From Frateuria_A sp035695185 (lineage in GTDB: Bacteria > Pseudomonadota > Gammaproteobacteria > Xanthomonadales > Rhodanobacteraceae): DNA of 64,000 nucleotides. Position numbers and translations under genes: made by a program. Numbering within the stretch: position 1 is the first letter of the stretch; every line of letters starts with the position of its first letter. The stretch lies in contig NZ_DASSES010000090.1 in assembly GCF_035695185.1 (NCBI RefSeq), positions 18,435-82,434 of the forward strand, in the 5' to 3' direction. The notes below the pieces were generated by a model. It was not told the DNA's origin. It worked only from the letters and a program-made list of their open reading frames with translations, and ran no database searches. Positions 54,588 to 64,000 of this stretch are shown here, one piece after another.

Positions 54588-56627
54588 ATGTCGCTTCGCC
54601 CGTTGCTGCCCCTGCTTGGCGCCGCCCTGCTCGCCGGCTGCGCCGCCACGCCCATCACGCCGGCCGCGCCGCCGGACGGCACCCGCGCGGACGTGGCGAT
54701 CCTGGAAACCACCGACGTCCATGCGAACGTGCTCAGCTGGGACTATTTCAAGGCCGCGCCCGACCCCGGCCTGGGCTACGAGCGCACCGCCACGCTGATC
54801 CGGCGTGCACGCGAGGAGTTTCCCAACAGCTTCCTGTTCGACAGCGGCGACACCATCCAGGGCACCGTGCTGGCCGACTACCAGGCGCGGGTCGCGCCGG
54901 TCGGCTGCGGGCAGGAGCTGGCGATCTACAAGGCGATGGATGCGCTCGGCTACGACGGCGGCACCGCCGGCAACCACGAGTTCAACTACGGCCTGCCGTT
55001 CCTCTCGCAGGTGACCGGTACCCCGATGGACATCGACGGGACGAGGACGGCGCGCTGCGCCGGCCCGCATTTCCCGCTGGTGCTAGCCAACGTGTTCGAC
55101 GCACGGAACGGCAAGCCGATCTTCAAGCCGTGGACGATCGTGACGCGAACCATCGAGGCCTACACGAACGACGGCAGCCGCCTGCAGGTGCCGCTCAGGG
55201 TGGCCATTATCGGGTTCACGCCGCCACCGATCCTGAAGTGGGACCAGCGCAACCTGCAGGGCAAGGTGACCGTCAGCGGCGTGGTCGAGGCGGCACGGCG
55301 CTACCTGCCGCAGATCGAGGCCAGGCACCCCGACCTGGTGGTGGCGATCCTGCACGGCGGCCTGGACGCCGCGCCGTATACCAGCGACATGGAGAACGGT
55401 GGCTGGTACCTGGCCGGCGTGCCGGGCATCGACGTGCTGCTGCTGGGCCACTCGCACGCCGAGTTCCCGGGCCCGCGCTACGCGAACATGAAGGACGTCG
55501 ATGCGAAGCGGGGCTTCGTGCGCGGCAAACCGGCAGTGATGGGCGGCTTTTTCGGCATGGACCTGGGCGTGATCAAGCTCGCGCTCGAGCGCGAGAACGG
55601 TCGCTGGACCATCGACCGCGACGACACCCACAGCGAGGTGCGCCCCATCTGCCCTCGGAAGAACGCGTGCGTACCGGCGGACCCGGCGATCGCACCGCTG
55701 ACGGCACGGGCACACGCGGCGACGCTCGCCTACGTGAACACGCCGATCGGCCGCAGCACGCTGCGCCTGGCCAGCTACTTCGCCGACGAGGGCGACATGA
55801 CCACGCTGGCGGTGGTCAACGCCGCGCAGCGGGACTACGTCCAGCGCGAGCTGCCCAGGCTGCACCCTGAGCTGGCCGGCGTGCCGGTACTGGCGGCCGC
55901 CGCGGCCTTCCGCACCGGCTTCGGCGGCCCCGGCGACTACACCGACGTGCCGCCCGGCCCGCTGACCCTGCGCAGCGCGGCCGACCTCTACTTCTACCCC
56001 AACACGCTGGCCGCGGTGAAAACCGACGGTGCCGGCGTAAAGGCCTGGCTGGAAACATCGGCCGCGCGCTTCAACCGCATCGACCCGGCCAGGACCGGCG
56101 AGCAGGCGCTCATCAACAGCCACATGCCTGGCTTCAACTTCGACCAGATCCAGGGCGACCTGGCCTACGTGATCGACGTCAGCAAGCCGGTCGGCCAGCG
56201 CATCGTCTCGCTGACCTGGCAGGGCAAGGCCGTGACGCCGGCGCAGCCGTTCATCGTCGCGACCAACAACTACCGGGCCAGCGGCGGCGGCAACTTCCCC
56301 GGGCTGGACGGCCGCAACATCGTGCTCGACACCACCGACGGCGTCCGCGAGATCGTCGCCGCGTGGCTGAAGCGCACCGGCACGCTCGACCGCGCCGACC
56401 TGCCGGCCGCCTCGTGGCATTTCGCGCCGCTGCGCACGCGCGGCCCGGTCGTGTTCACCGCCGCCAGCGGCAAGCAGGCGATCGCCGCTGCCGACGGCAT
56501 GCCGCACATCCGACAGCTGCGCGACAACGGCGACGGCACCGCCACCTACGCGATCGAACTGGGAAAAGCCGCACCGGCCAGGGGGCCCGGGAAGCCCCGG
56601 CGGCATCGTCGCCATGCCGGCCACTGA
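54588..56627 (+). CDS. cpdB: Bifunctional 2',3'-cyclic-nucleotide phosphodiesterase/3'-nucleotidase (CpdB-like) lipoprotein
   Basis: This 679-residue exported lipoprotein (lipobox LLAGC) has a metallophosphatase domain with ETTDVHANV, DSGDTIQG, GNHEFNYG, ILHGG and GHSHAE, and a C-terminal 5'-nucleotidase domain with NNYRASGGGNFPG. It dephosphorylates nucleotides in the periplasm for phosphate and nucleoside salvage. A basic His/Arg tail ends the protein. Its 3' end overlaps thrB by 14 bases, an unusual neighbour. Confidence 0.92.
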   Translation: MSLRPLLPLLGAALLAGCAATPITPAAPPDGTRADVAILETTDVHANVLSWDYFKAAPDPGLGYERTATLIRRAREEFPNSFLFDSGDTIQGTVLADYQARVAPVGCGQELAIYKAMDALGYDGGTAGNHEFNYGLPFLSQVTGTPMDIDGTRTARCAGPHFPLVLANVFDARNGKPIFKPWTIVTRTIEAYTNDGSRLQVPLRVAIIGFTPPPILKWDQRNLQGKVTVSGVVEAARRYLPQIEARHPDLVVAILHGGLDAAPYTSDMENGGWYLAGVPGIDVLLLGHSHAEFPGPRYANMKDVDAKRGFVRGKPAVMGGFFGMDLGVIKLALERENGRWTIDRDDTHSEVRPICPRKNACVPADPAIAPLTARAHAATLAYVNTPIGRSTLRLASYFADEGDMTTLAVVNAAQRDYVQRELPRLHPELAGVPVLAAAAAFRTGFGGPGDYTDVPPGPLTLRSAADLYFYPNTLAAVKTDGAGVKAWLETSAARFNRIDPARTGEQALINSHMPGFNFDQIQGDLAYVIDVSKPVGQRIVSLTWQGKAVTPAQPFIVATNNYRASGGGNFPGLDGRNIVLDTTDGVREIVAAWLKRTGTLDRADLPAASWHFAPLRTRGPVVFTAASGKQAIAAADGMPHIRQLRDNGDGTATYAIELGKAAPARGPGKPRRHRRHAGH

Positions 56628-57551
56628 CGGCCTGCCGACCGTCGCCAGCGCCTGCGCCCCCGCCTGCGTGGGGAACGTGGGGGTGGGCTTCGACATCCTC
56701 GGCCACACCCTGGCCGGCGCCGGCGACCGCGCGCGGGTCACGCGCATCGACGCGCCGGTGGTGCGCATCGCCGCGATCGACGGGGTGGTGCGCGAGCTCC
56801 CGCGGGAGCCTGGGCGCAACACCGCCGGAGCCGCGCTGCTCGCCCTGCGCGAGGGGCTGGGCCTGCAGCACGGCTTCGAGCTCGCCCTGCACAAGGGCAT
56901 CGCGCTGGGCTCGGGCATGGCCGGTTCGGCCGCGTCCTGCGTGGCCGCACTGGTGGCCGCCAATGCGCTGCTCGACGAACCGCTGCCGCGCGAGGCGTTG
57001 TACCGGTTCGCGCTCGACGGCGAGGCGGTCGCCAGCGGCGGTCGCCACGGCGACAACGTCGGCCCGCAGCTGCTCGGCGGGCTGGTGCTCGCGACCGCCA
57101 CGCGGCTGGTGCGCATCCCGGTGCCGGCGACGTGGCACTGCGCGCTGGTGCACCCGCATTGCGTGCTGGAGACGCGCCGGGCACGCGCGGCGCTGGCCGG
57201 CGACTACGCGCTCGGCGAGTTCGTCGCGCAGAGCGCCAACCTGGCGCAGGTGATCGCCGGCTGCTGGCGTGGCGACGCCACGCTGGTGCGCGAAGGGCTC
57301 AAGGACGTGCTGGTCGAGCCGCGCCGCGCGCCGCTGGTACCGAACTTCGCGCGCGTGCAGCAGGCCGCGCTCGACCACGGCGCGCTCGGCGCGAGCATTT
57401 CCGGCGCCGGTCCGAGCGTGTTCGGCTGGTTCGAGGACGTGCGCCAGGCGCAGGCTGCCGGCGCGGCGATGCGCGCGGCCTTCGCCGAGGCCGGGCTGGA
57501 CAGCGACGTGCTGGTCGGCCCCGTCGACGGCCCCGCCGCGCAGCTGCTCGC

Positions 57552-57555
<4 letters not shown>
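56614..57555 (+). CDS. thrB: Homoserine kinase (GHMP family)
   Basis: This 313-residue enzyme phosphorylates homoserine in threonine synthesis. GHMP motifs are visible: ACVGNVGVGFDILG near the N-terminus, the ATP loop LGSGMAGSAAS and the C-terminal SISGAGPSVF. It overlaps the CpdB-like gene by 14 bases and thrC by ATGA. thrA is not in the window. Confidence 0.95.
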
Positions 57556-58850
<1,295 letters not shown>

Positions 58851-58872
58851 AGCCGCGGCGGCTCGGAGCGGC

Positions 58873-59970
58873 TCAGAAAAGGTCGATGCTGCCGGTGCTC
58901 GGCTCGGCCACCAGTTCGCCGCGGCCGGCCAGTTCCTCGTAGCCGTGGGTACGGTTGCGACCGTGGGCCTTGGCGTAGTACAGCGCCTTGTCCGCGCGGT
59001 CGATCACCGTCTCCGGGTAATCACCCATCGCCGCCAGCGCGTAGCCGACGCTGACGGTCACGTGGCCGACCTGGGGGAACAGGTAACCGGCCACGCGCTC
59101 GCGGAAGCGCTCCAATGCACTGCGCGCCTGCACCTCGTCCTGGCCGGCCAGCAGGATCACGAACTCCTCGCCACCGAAACGGAACAGCACGTCGGCCAGG
59201 CGGAAGCTCGCGCGCATCTGCTGCGCCAGCAGCAGGATCACCTCGTCGCCGTAGATGTGGCCGTAGGTATCGTTGATGCGCTTGAAATGGTCGATGTCGA
59301 AGATCGCCAGCCACACGCCCACCGGCGCGGCGTGGCTGGCGCGGCGCTCGTCTGCCGCCCTGGCCGCCACCGGACAGTGGAACAGCCGCTGCAGGTGACG
59401 CTCGAACGTGCGCCGGTTGTACAGGCCGGTGAGCTTGTCGCGCTCGCTCTCGTTGAGCAGGGTGATGTAGTTCGCGTAGATCCGCGCGAAGCCCTCGGCC
59501 AGCGCGCGGGCGCCCTCCAGCGGCGCATCGGATTCCAGCTGCAGCGCACCCAGCGCGCGGCCTTCGTGCAGGATCGGGACGTACAGGCGGCAGTCGCCGG
59601 CGTCCGCCTCGGCCAGGCTTTGCTGCTGGTCCATGCAGCGCCACACCGGCGCCAGCGCCGGATCGTCGTCGACCGGCGCGCGGACGCACAGCGAGAACGT
59701 ACCCTGCGCATCGGCCGCGCAGCGCACCAGGCTTTCCAGCCGCCGGCCGTCGGCCGCGCGCTTGCACAGCACCACCGCGCGGGCCGGGGCCAGCTCGGCC
59801 AGGGACAGGGCCAGGCTGTGGTCCAGCGCGTCGATGTCGCGGTGGTGGGTGAAGGCCGCGACCGAGTCGAGCAGCCGCGCCTGGGCCGGCGGTACCGGGC
59901 TCCTCGCGGCCGCGGGCAGCGGACGCGCGGGCGCGCCCTCCTGTGCAACGACGTCGTATGCCACGGACAT
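58873..59970 (-). CDS. Diguanylate cyclase with N-terminal GAF-like domain
   Basis: This 365-residue cytosolic protein has a sensory, GAF-like region (residues 30-175) and a GGDEF domain with active-site GGEEF at 266-270. RLAD, five residues before it, is a complete RxxD inhibitory site, so product feedback is likely. It makes cyclic di-GMP from GTP. ATG 59970 has AGGAGG at good spacing; a GTG two codons earlier is less likely. Confidence 0.92.
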   Translation of the reverse strand: MSVAYDVVAQEGAPARPLPAAARSPVPPAQARLLDSVAAFTHHRDIDALDHSLALSLAELAPARAVVLCKRAADGRRLESLVRCAADAQGTFSLCVRAPVDDDPALAPVWRCMDQQQSLAEADAGDCRLYVPILHEGRALGALQLESDAPLEGARALAEGFARIYANYITLLNESERDKLTGLYNRRTFERHLQRLFHCPVAARAADERRASHAAPVGVWLAIFDIDHFKRINDTYGHIYGDEVILLLAQQMRASFRLADVLFRFGGEEFVILLAGQDEVQARSALERFRERVAGYLFPQVGHVTVSVGYALAAMGDYPETVIDRADKALYYAKAHGRNRTHGYEELAGRGELVAEPSTGSIDLF

Positions 59971-60162
59971 GCCCACCTCCTGCGGAAAAGGGCCTGTGCC
60001 CTGCGGTCGCCGCTTGCGCGACGGGTAGCTACGCCGGGTTATCGGCTGCTGCCGGCGGGTGCTTTAGCGGGCCTCCGGACGGCGGCGCAGGGCCGCCTTT
60101 TTGCATGCGCTTGACGGGGCTTGCGCAACGCTGGCCATCGTCCGCCCGCACGGAGCCCCGCC

Positions 60163-60333
60163 ATGCCGAACAACCCCCAGCACCCCGAGCCGCCGATCGC
60201 GCAGCCCGGCAAGCAGCGCCCGGAAGACGAGATCCGCAATCCCGGCCACGCCAGTCCCGCGCGGGATGCCGATGCCGACCCGCTGGGCAGCCCCCTGGAC
60301 GAGGACGACCCGCTGGTGCCGCCGCTGCCCTGA
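60163..60333 (+). CDS. Small acidic Pro-rich protein, unknown
   Basis: This 56-residue protein is rich in Pro and Asp, without signal peptide or helix, and looks disordered (for example PLDEDDPLVPPLP). GGAG lies seven bases before the ATG, the only positive sign besides its in-frame composition. It is upstream of ubiA on the same strand. Confidence 0.5.
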   Translation: MPNNPQHPEPPIAQPGKQRPEDEIRNPGHASPARDADADPLGSPLDEDDPLVPPLP

Positions 60334-60394
60334 GGTGAGCCGGACGTGCGTTGGCGCGGCGAGCGCGGCCACCGGCTCGGGCTAAACTCCGCGC

Positions 60395-61411
60395 ATGGCT
60401 CCTCCCCCCCGCAAGCGCCAGCGCCGCCCGCCGCCGACCACGGCGCGGCCCCGTCCCCTTCCGCCGGCACCCGCGCGACCGATCCGCCCGGCCGACAGCT
60501 CGACCCGCGCCACGCGCGTGCTCGACCTGCTGCTGCGCCCGCTGCCACCGCAGTGGCGCACCAAGGCCGCCGACTACCTGGTGCTGACCCGCATGGATCG
60601 CCCGATCGGCGCGCTGCTGCTGCTGTGGCCGACCTGGTGGGCGCTGTGGCTGGCCGCCGGCGACTTCCCGCCCTGGGGCGCGCTGGTGATCTTCACCCTG
60701 GGCGTATTCGCGATGCGCTCGGCCGGCTGCGCGATCAACGACTACGCCGACCGCAAGCTCGACCCGCAGGTGGCGCGCACCGCCGGTCGGCCGATCGCCA
60801 GTGGCCGGGTCAGCCCGCGCGAAGCGCTCATCGTGTTCGGCGTGCTGCTCGCGTTCGCCTTCGTGCTGGTGCTGTTCACCAACGCGCCGACCATCAGGCT
60901 TTCGTTTGCCGGTGCGGCGCTGGCGGCGATCTACCCGTTCACCAAGCGCTGGACCTACCTGCCCCAGGTGGTGCTGGGCGCGGCGTTCGGCTGGTCGATC
61001 CCGATGGCGTTCGCGGCGGTGACCGGCACGGTGCCGCCGCTGGGCTGGCTGCTGTTCCTGGGCAACATCCTGTGGTCGGTGATCTACGACACCGAGTACG
61101 CGATGGTCGACCGTGATGACGACCTGAAGGTCGGCGCCAAGTCCACCGCGATCCTGTTCGGCGACGCCGACGTGCCGATCCTGGGCATGCTGATCGGCAC
61201 CTTCCTGCTGGCCATGCTGTTCGTCGGCCAGCGCGCGCAACTGCCCTGGCCATACTGGCTCGGCCTGCTCGCCGCCGCCGGGCTGTTCGGCTACCAGCTC
61301 TGGCTGATCCGCGGCCGCGCCCGCGATGCGTGCCTGGCGGCGTTCCGGCACAACAACTGGGTGGGCCTTTCGCTGTGGGTCGGCATCGTGCTCGGCCTGG
61401 CCGTGAAATAG
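60395..61411 (+). CDS. ubiA: 4-hydroxybenzoate octaprenyltransferase
   Basis: This 338-residue inner-membrane enzyme of ubiquinone synthesis has eight to nine helices and both Asp-rich motifs: NDYADRKLD and DTEYAMVDRDDD. The N-terminus is a 55-residue Pro/Arg-rich extension not typical of UbiA, so the true start could lie downstream (for example a GTG near 60521). Confidence 0.94.
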   Translation: MAPPPRKRQRRPPPTTARPRPLPPAPARPIRPADSSTRATRVLDLLLRPLPPQWRTKAADYLVLTRMDRPIGALLLLWPTWWALWLAAGDFPPWGALVIFTLGVFAMRSAGCAINDYADRKLDPQVARTAGRPIASGRVSPREALIVFGVLLAFAFVLVLFTNAPTIRLSFAGAALAAIYPFTKRWTYLPQVVLGAAFGWSIPMAFAAVTGTVPPLGWLLFLGNILWSVIYDTEYAMVDRDDDLKVGAKSTAILFGDADVPILGMLIGTFLLAMLFVGQRAQLPWPYWLGLLAAAGLFGYQLWLIRGRARDACLAAFRHNNWVGLSLWVGIVLGLAVK

Positions 61412-61440
61412 CCCACGCACCCGGGCGAAAGTGCCTGCGC

Positions 61441-62163
61441 CTAGCGCCCGCGCGGCGATGGCGCCCGCGCCAGCGCCCATACGTCCACCCGCGCCACGCC
61501 CGCACGCCGCAGCACCCGCGTGCATTCGGCCAGCGTCGCGCCGGTGGTCATCACGTCGTCCAGCAGGGCCACGTGCGCCGGCAACGCAATACCTTCGCGC
61601 AGCGCAAACGCGCCGCGCACGTTGCGCCGGCGCGCCGCCGCGTCCAGCTCGGTCTGCGCCGCGGTGGCGCGCGAACGCAGCAGCGCGTCGTGGCGCACCG
61701 GCACGTCCAGCGCACGACCGAGCGGGCGGGCCAGTTCCAGCGCCTGGTTGTAGCCACGCCGGCGCAGCCGTGCGCGGTGCAGCGGGACCGGCAGGATCAG
61801 CGCCGGCCGCGCAAGGGGCGGTGGCACGCGCTGCCACAGCCGGGCCAGCGTGCGCCCGGCGGCGAGGTCGCGGCCGAACTTGTAGCGCGCCTCCAGCCGG
61901 TCCAGCGGCCAGCCGTAGCGAAACGGCGCCCAGGCCGTATGCCACGGTGGCGGCTTGCGCTGGCAGCCGCCGCACAGCGCCGTGGCGCCAGGCAACGGCA
62001 AGGCGCAGCGCGCGCAGCAGCTGGTATTGCGCGGCAGCTCGGCCGCGCAGGCACCGCACAGGTCCAGCCCGCCGCTGCCGGCAGCGCCGCACAGCAGGCA
62101 GCGCCACGGCAGCACCCAGGCATGCAGGAGGGCCAGGGAGCGGGACAGCGCATCCATGCGCAT
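61441..62163 (-). CDS. comF: ComF family phosphoribosyltransferase-like protein
   Basis: This 240-residue protein has an N-terminal Cys-rich zinc-ribbon-like region (CLLCG, CGAC, CARC and CGGC) and a C-terminal PRTase motif LLDDVMTTGAT. ComF takes part in natural transformation in several bacteria. It is located beside the biotin genes, as in other Lysobacterales. Confidence 0.92.
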   Translation of the reverse strand: MRMDALSRSLALLHAWVLPWRCLLCGAAGSGGLDLCGACAAELPRNTSCCARCALPLPGATALCGGCQRKPPPWHTAWAPFRYGWPLDRLEARYKFGRDLAAGRTLARLWQRVPPPLARPALILPVPLHRARLRRRGYNQALELARPLGRALDVPVRHDALLRSRATAAQTELDAAARRRNVRGAFALREGIALPAHVALLDDVMTTGATLAECTRVLRRAGVARVDVWALARAPSPRGR

Positions 62164-62173
62164 CGGGCTTCGC

Positions 62174-62380
62174 TCAGCCCTGCGGCTTGTACAGCGCCGC
62201 GTCGAGGATCGACCACAGGTGGATGATCCAGCCCAGCCAGACGAGCCACAGCGCGGCGGCGAGCACGAACATGATGATCGCCTTGAGCAGGCGCCCCTGT
62301 ACCAGCTGGCCCAGGCCGGGGATGAAGAAGCTGCATACCGCCGCGATGACGTTGCCCGTGCTGCCCTGACCTGCGCTCAT
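62174..62380 (-). CDS. Small membrane protein, unknown
   Basis: This 68-residue protein has two predicted helices. ICSFFIPGLGQLVQG-like text (here VCSFFIPGLGQLVQGR) followed by a second helix resembles small TM2-like proteins. GGAG lies nine bases before ATG 62380. It precedes comF by 10 bp on the same strand, suggesting joint transcription. Confidence 0.75.
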   Translation of the reverse strand: MSAGQGSTGNVIAAVCSFFIPGLGQLVQGRLLKAIIMFVLAAALWLVWLGWIIHLWSILDAALYKPQG

Positions 62381-62524
62381 CTCGTTGGCTCCGTGGGAGT
62401 GGGTCGGGTGATGGTAACGGACCGGCGCGGGCACGGCTTCGTCAACCATCAAGGCTAAGCACAGGTTGACAGGCCTCCGGGCGGTTCCCACACTGCCGCG
62501 TCCCCACGCGGAGCCGCCGCCACC

Positions 62525-63526
62525 ATGACCCCTGCCCCGATCCGCCACGACTGGACGCGCGCGGAAGTCGCCGCCCTGTTCGCGCTGCCGTTCAACGACC
62601 TGCTGCATCGCGCGCACACGGTGCACCGCGCGCACCACGATCCGAACGCGGTGCAGGTCTCGACCCTGCTCTCGATCAAGACCGGCGGCTGTCCGGAGGA
62701 CTGCGCCTACTGCCCCCAGGCGCAGCGCTACCAGACCGGCGTGAAAGCCGAGAAGCTGATGAGCGTCGAGGCGGTGGTCGCGCGCGCCCAGGCCGCCCGG
62801 GATGCCGGCGCCAGCCGCTTCTGCATGGGCGCGGCCTGGCGCAGTCCGAAGGACCGCGACGTTGCCAAGGTGGCGGAAATCGTCGCCGCGGTGAAGGCGC
62901 TGGGGCTGGAGACCTGCGCCACGCTGGGCATGCTGAGTGGCGGGCAGGCCGACACGCTCAGGCAGGCCGGCCTGGATTACTACAACCACAACCTCGACAG
63001 CGCGCCGGAGTTCTACGGGCAGATCATCCACACGCGCGACTACCAGGACCGCCTGGACACGCTCGAACATGTGCGCGGCGCGGGCCTGAAGACCTGTTGC
63101 GGCGGCATCGTGGGCATGGGCGAGTCGCGCGACCAGCGCGCCGGCCTGCTGCAGGCGCTGGCCACCCTGCCCGAACACCCGCAGTCGGTGCCGATCAACC
63201 AGCTGGTGCAGGTCGAGGGCACCCCGCTGCACGGCACCGAGGCGCTCGATCCGTTCGAGTTCGTACGCACGATCGCGGTCGCGCGCATCCTGATGCCGGC
63301 CTCGATGGTGCGCCTGTCCGCCGGCCGCCAGCAGATGGACGAGGCGGTGCAGGCGCTGTGCTTCCACGCGGGCGCCAACTCGATCTTCTACGGCGAGAAG
63401 CTGCTGACCACCGGCAACCCCGACGTGGTCGCCGACCGCGCACTGTTCGCGCGGCTGGACCTGCATCCGCTGGAGGTGGCCGGGCCTGCCGGCACGGTGC
63501 ACGCCGACATCCTCGAACCGGCCTGA
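62525..63526 (+). CDS. bioB: Biotin synthase
   Basis: This 333-residue radical SAM enzyme inserts sulfur into dethiobiotin. The 4Fe-4S cluster Cys are 56, 60 and 63 in GGCPEDCAYCPQ, with further cluster ligands in the FCMGAAWR and ETCATLGM segments. GGAG precedes the ATG. bioF follows after 7 bp. Confidence 0.97.
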   Translation: MTPAPIRHDWTRAEVAALFALPFNDLLHRAHTVHRAHHDPNAVQVSTLLSIKTGGCPEDCAYCPQAQRYQTGVKAEKLMSVEAVVARAQAARDAGASRFCMGAAWRSPKDRDVAKVAEIVAAVKALGLETCATLGMLSGGQADTLRQAGLDYYNHNLDSAPEFYGQIIHTRDYQDRLDTLEHVRGAGLKTCCGGIVGMGESRDQRAGLLQALATLPEHPQSVPINQLVQVEGTPLHGTEALDPFEFVRTIAVARILMPASMVRLSAGRQQMDEAVQALCFHAGANSIFYGEKLLTTGNPDVVADRALFARLDLHPLEVAGPAGTVHADILEPA

Positions 63527-63533
63527 CCGTCCG

Positions 63534-64000
63534 GTGCGCGCGGACCTGTTGCAACGGATCGCCGTCCAGACGGCCGAACGTTCGCACGCGGACCTGCTGC
63601 GCCGCGTCCGCGCCATCGATCACGCCCAGGGGCCCTGGTTCGACACCGGCGGCTGCCGCCTGCTCGCCTTCTGTTCCAACGACTACCTGGGCCTGGCCCA
63701 GCACCCGCAGCTGATTGCCGCCTTCAAGCGCGTGGCCGACGACGAAGGCGTGGGCAGTACCGCGGCACACCTGGTCTGCGGCCACCGCCGCGAGCACGCG
63801 GCGCTGGAGGAGGCGCTGGCCGACTGGACCGGCCGCGAGCGCGCGCTGCTGTTCTCCACCGGGTACATGGCCAACCTGGGCGTGATGCAGGCGCTGCTCG
63901 GCAGTGGCGACCTGTGCGTGCAGGACAAGCTCAACCACGCCTGCCTGCTCGACGGCGCCATGCTCGCGGGCGCCACGCTGCGCCGCTACCCGCATGGCGA
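63534..64000 (+). CDS. bioF: 8-amino-7-oxononanoate synthase, N-terminal part
   Basis: The frame is open from GTG 63534 to the window end (155 codons). FCSNDYLGLAQHP and the GSTAAHLVCGHRREHAALE segment are typical of the alpha-oxoamine synthase family, and the order after bioB supports BioF, which condenses pimeloyl thioester with alanine. The PLP lysine would lie beyond the window. Confidence 0.95.
   Translation, partial: MRADLLQRIAVQTAERSHADLLRRVRAIDHAQGPWFDTGGCRLLAFCSNDYLGLAQHPQLIAAFKRVADDEGVGSTAAHLVCGHRREHAALEEALADWTGRERALLFSTGYMANLGVMQALLGSGDLCVQDKLNHACLLDGAMLAGATLRRYPHG

Overview
The window is very GC-rich chromosomal DNA from a gammaproteobacterium, most likely of the order Lysobacterales (Xanthomonadales), family Rhodanobacteraceae (Dyella/Rhodanobacter/Frateuria-like). 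This is inferred from gene content: a Xanthomonas-type N-acetylglucosamine (GlcNAc) locus built around a large TonB-dependent receptor, an Oar-like receptor, an RpfC-like hybrid kinase, tandem M61 peptidases, DPP-IV, and comF next to bioB-bioF. Coding density is high, genes often overlap by ATGA, and intergenic gaps carry GC-rich hairpins.

Layout. 1-4000: end of a flavin-dependent halogenase-like gene, a secreted dipeptidyl peptidase IV and a glutathione S-transferase. 4156-13682: a ten-gene, one-strand operon that appears to be a complete alcohol-respiration module. It encodes a lanthanide-type (XoxF-like) PQQ dehydrogenase, its MoxJ/XoxJ-like partner, two lipoprotein cytochromes c, a heme-copper oxidase (subunits I, III and a heme-c-bearing II), a small membrane protein, a HbpS/GlcG-like lipoprotein and a YVTN beta-propeller protein. 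The oxidase subunit I lacks two residues usually used for proton conduction. 13679-19528: LysR/aldo-keto reductase pair, queF, and small stress or unknown genes. 19544-24807: a secreted repeat protein, an OmpR/EnvZ-like pair whose regulator carries an apparent one-base deletion, and an orphan RpfC-like hybrid kinase.

24847-27700: a RibD/DHFR-like reductase followed by a visibly AT-richer accessory stretch beside a tRNA-Arg(CCG). It holds a DUF2778 (Tlde1-like) gene, a coupled small exported protein that could be its immunity partner, and a broken DUF4329-like remnant. 28000-36355: two paralogous M61 peptidases, a PQQ-like propeller protein, an APC permease and a sterol-desaturase-family membrane enzyme. 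36669-39683: an Oar-like receptor with a strong terminator.

39776-53579: GlcNAc/chitin-oligomer utilisation: GDPD phosphodiesterase, NagX-like protein, GH20 hexosaminidase, TonB-dependent receptor and sugar kinase on the minus strand; nagP, nagR, nagB-II and nagA on the plus strand. Between the two halves lie a perfect NagR-like palindrome and a second imperfect one. Together they give outer-membrane uptake, periplasmic cleavage, inner-membrane transport, phosphorylation, deacetylation and deamination to fructose-6-phosphate. 53624-54252: two tandem small exported proteins with identical C-X6-C-X12-C-X6-C spacing. 54588-58850: a CpdB-like lipoprotein overlapping thrB, then thrC. 58873-64000: a diguanylate cyclase, ubiA, comF, a small membrane protein, bioB and the start of bioF.
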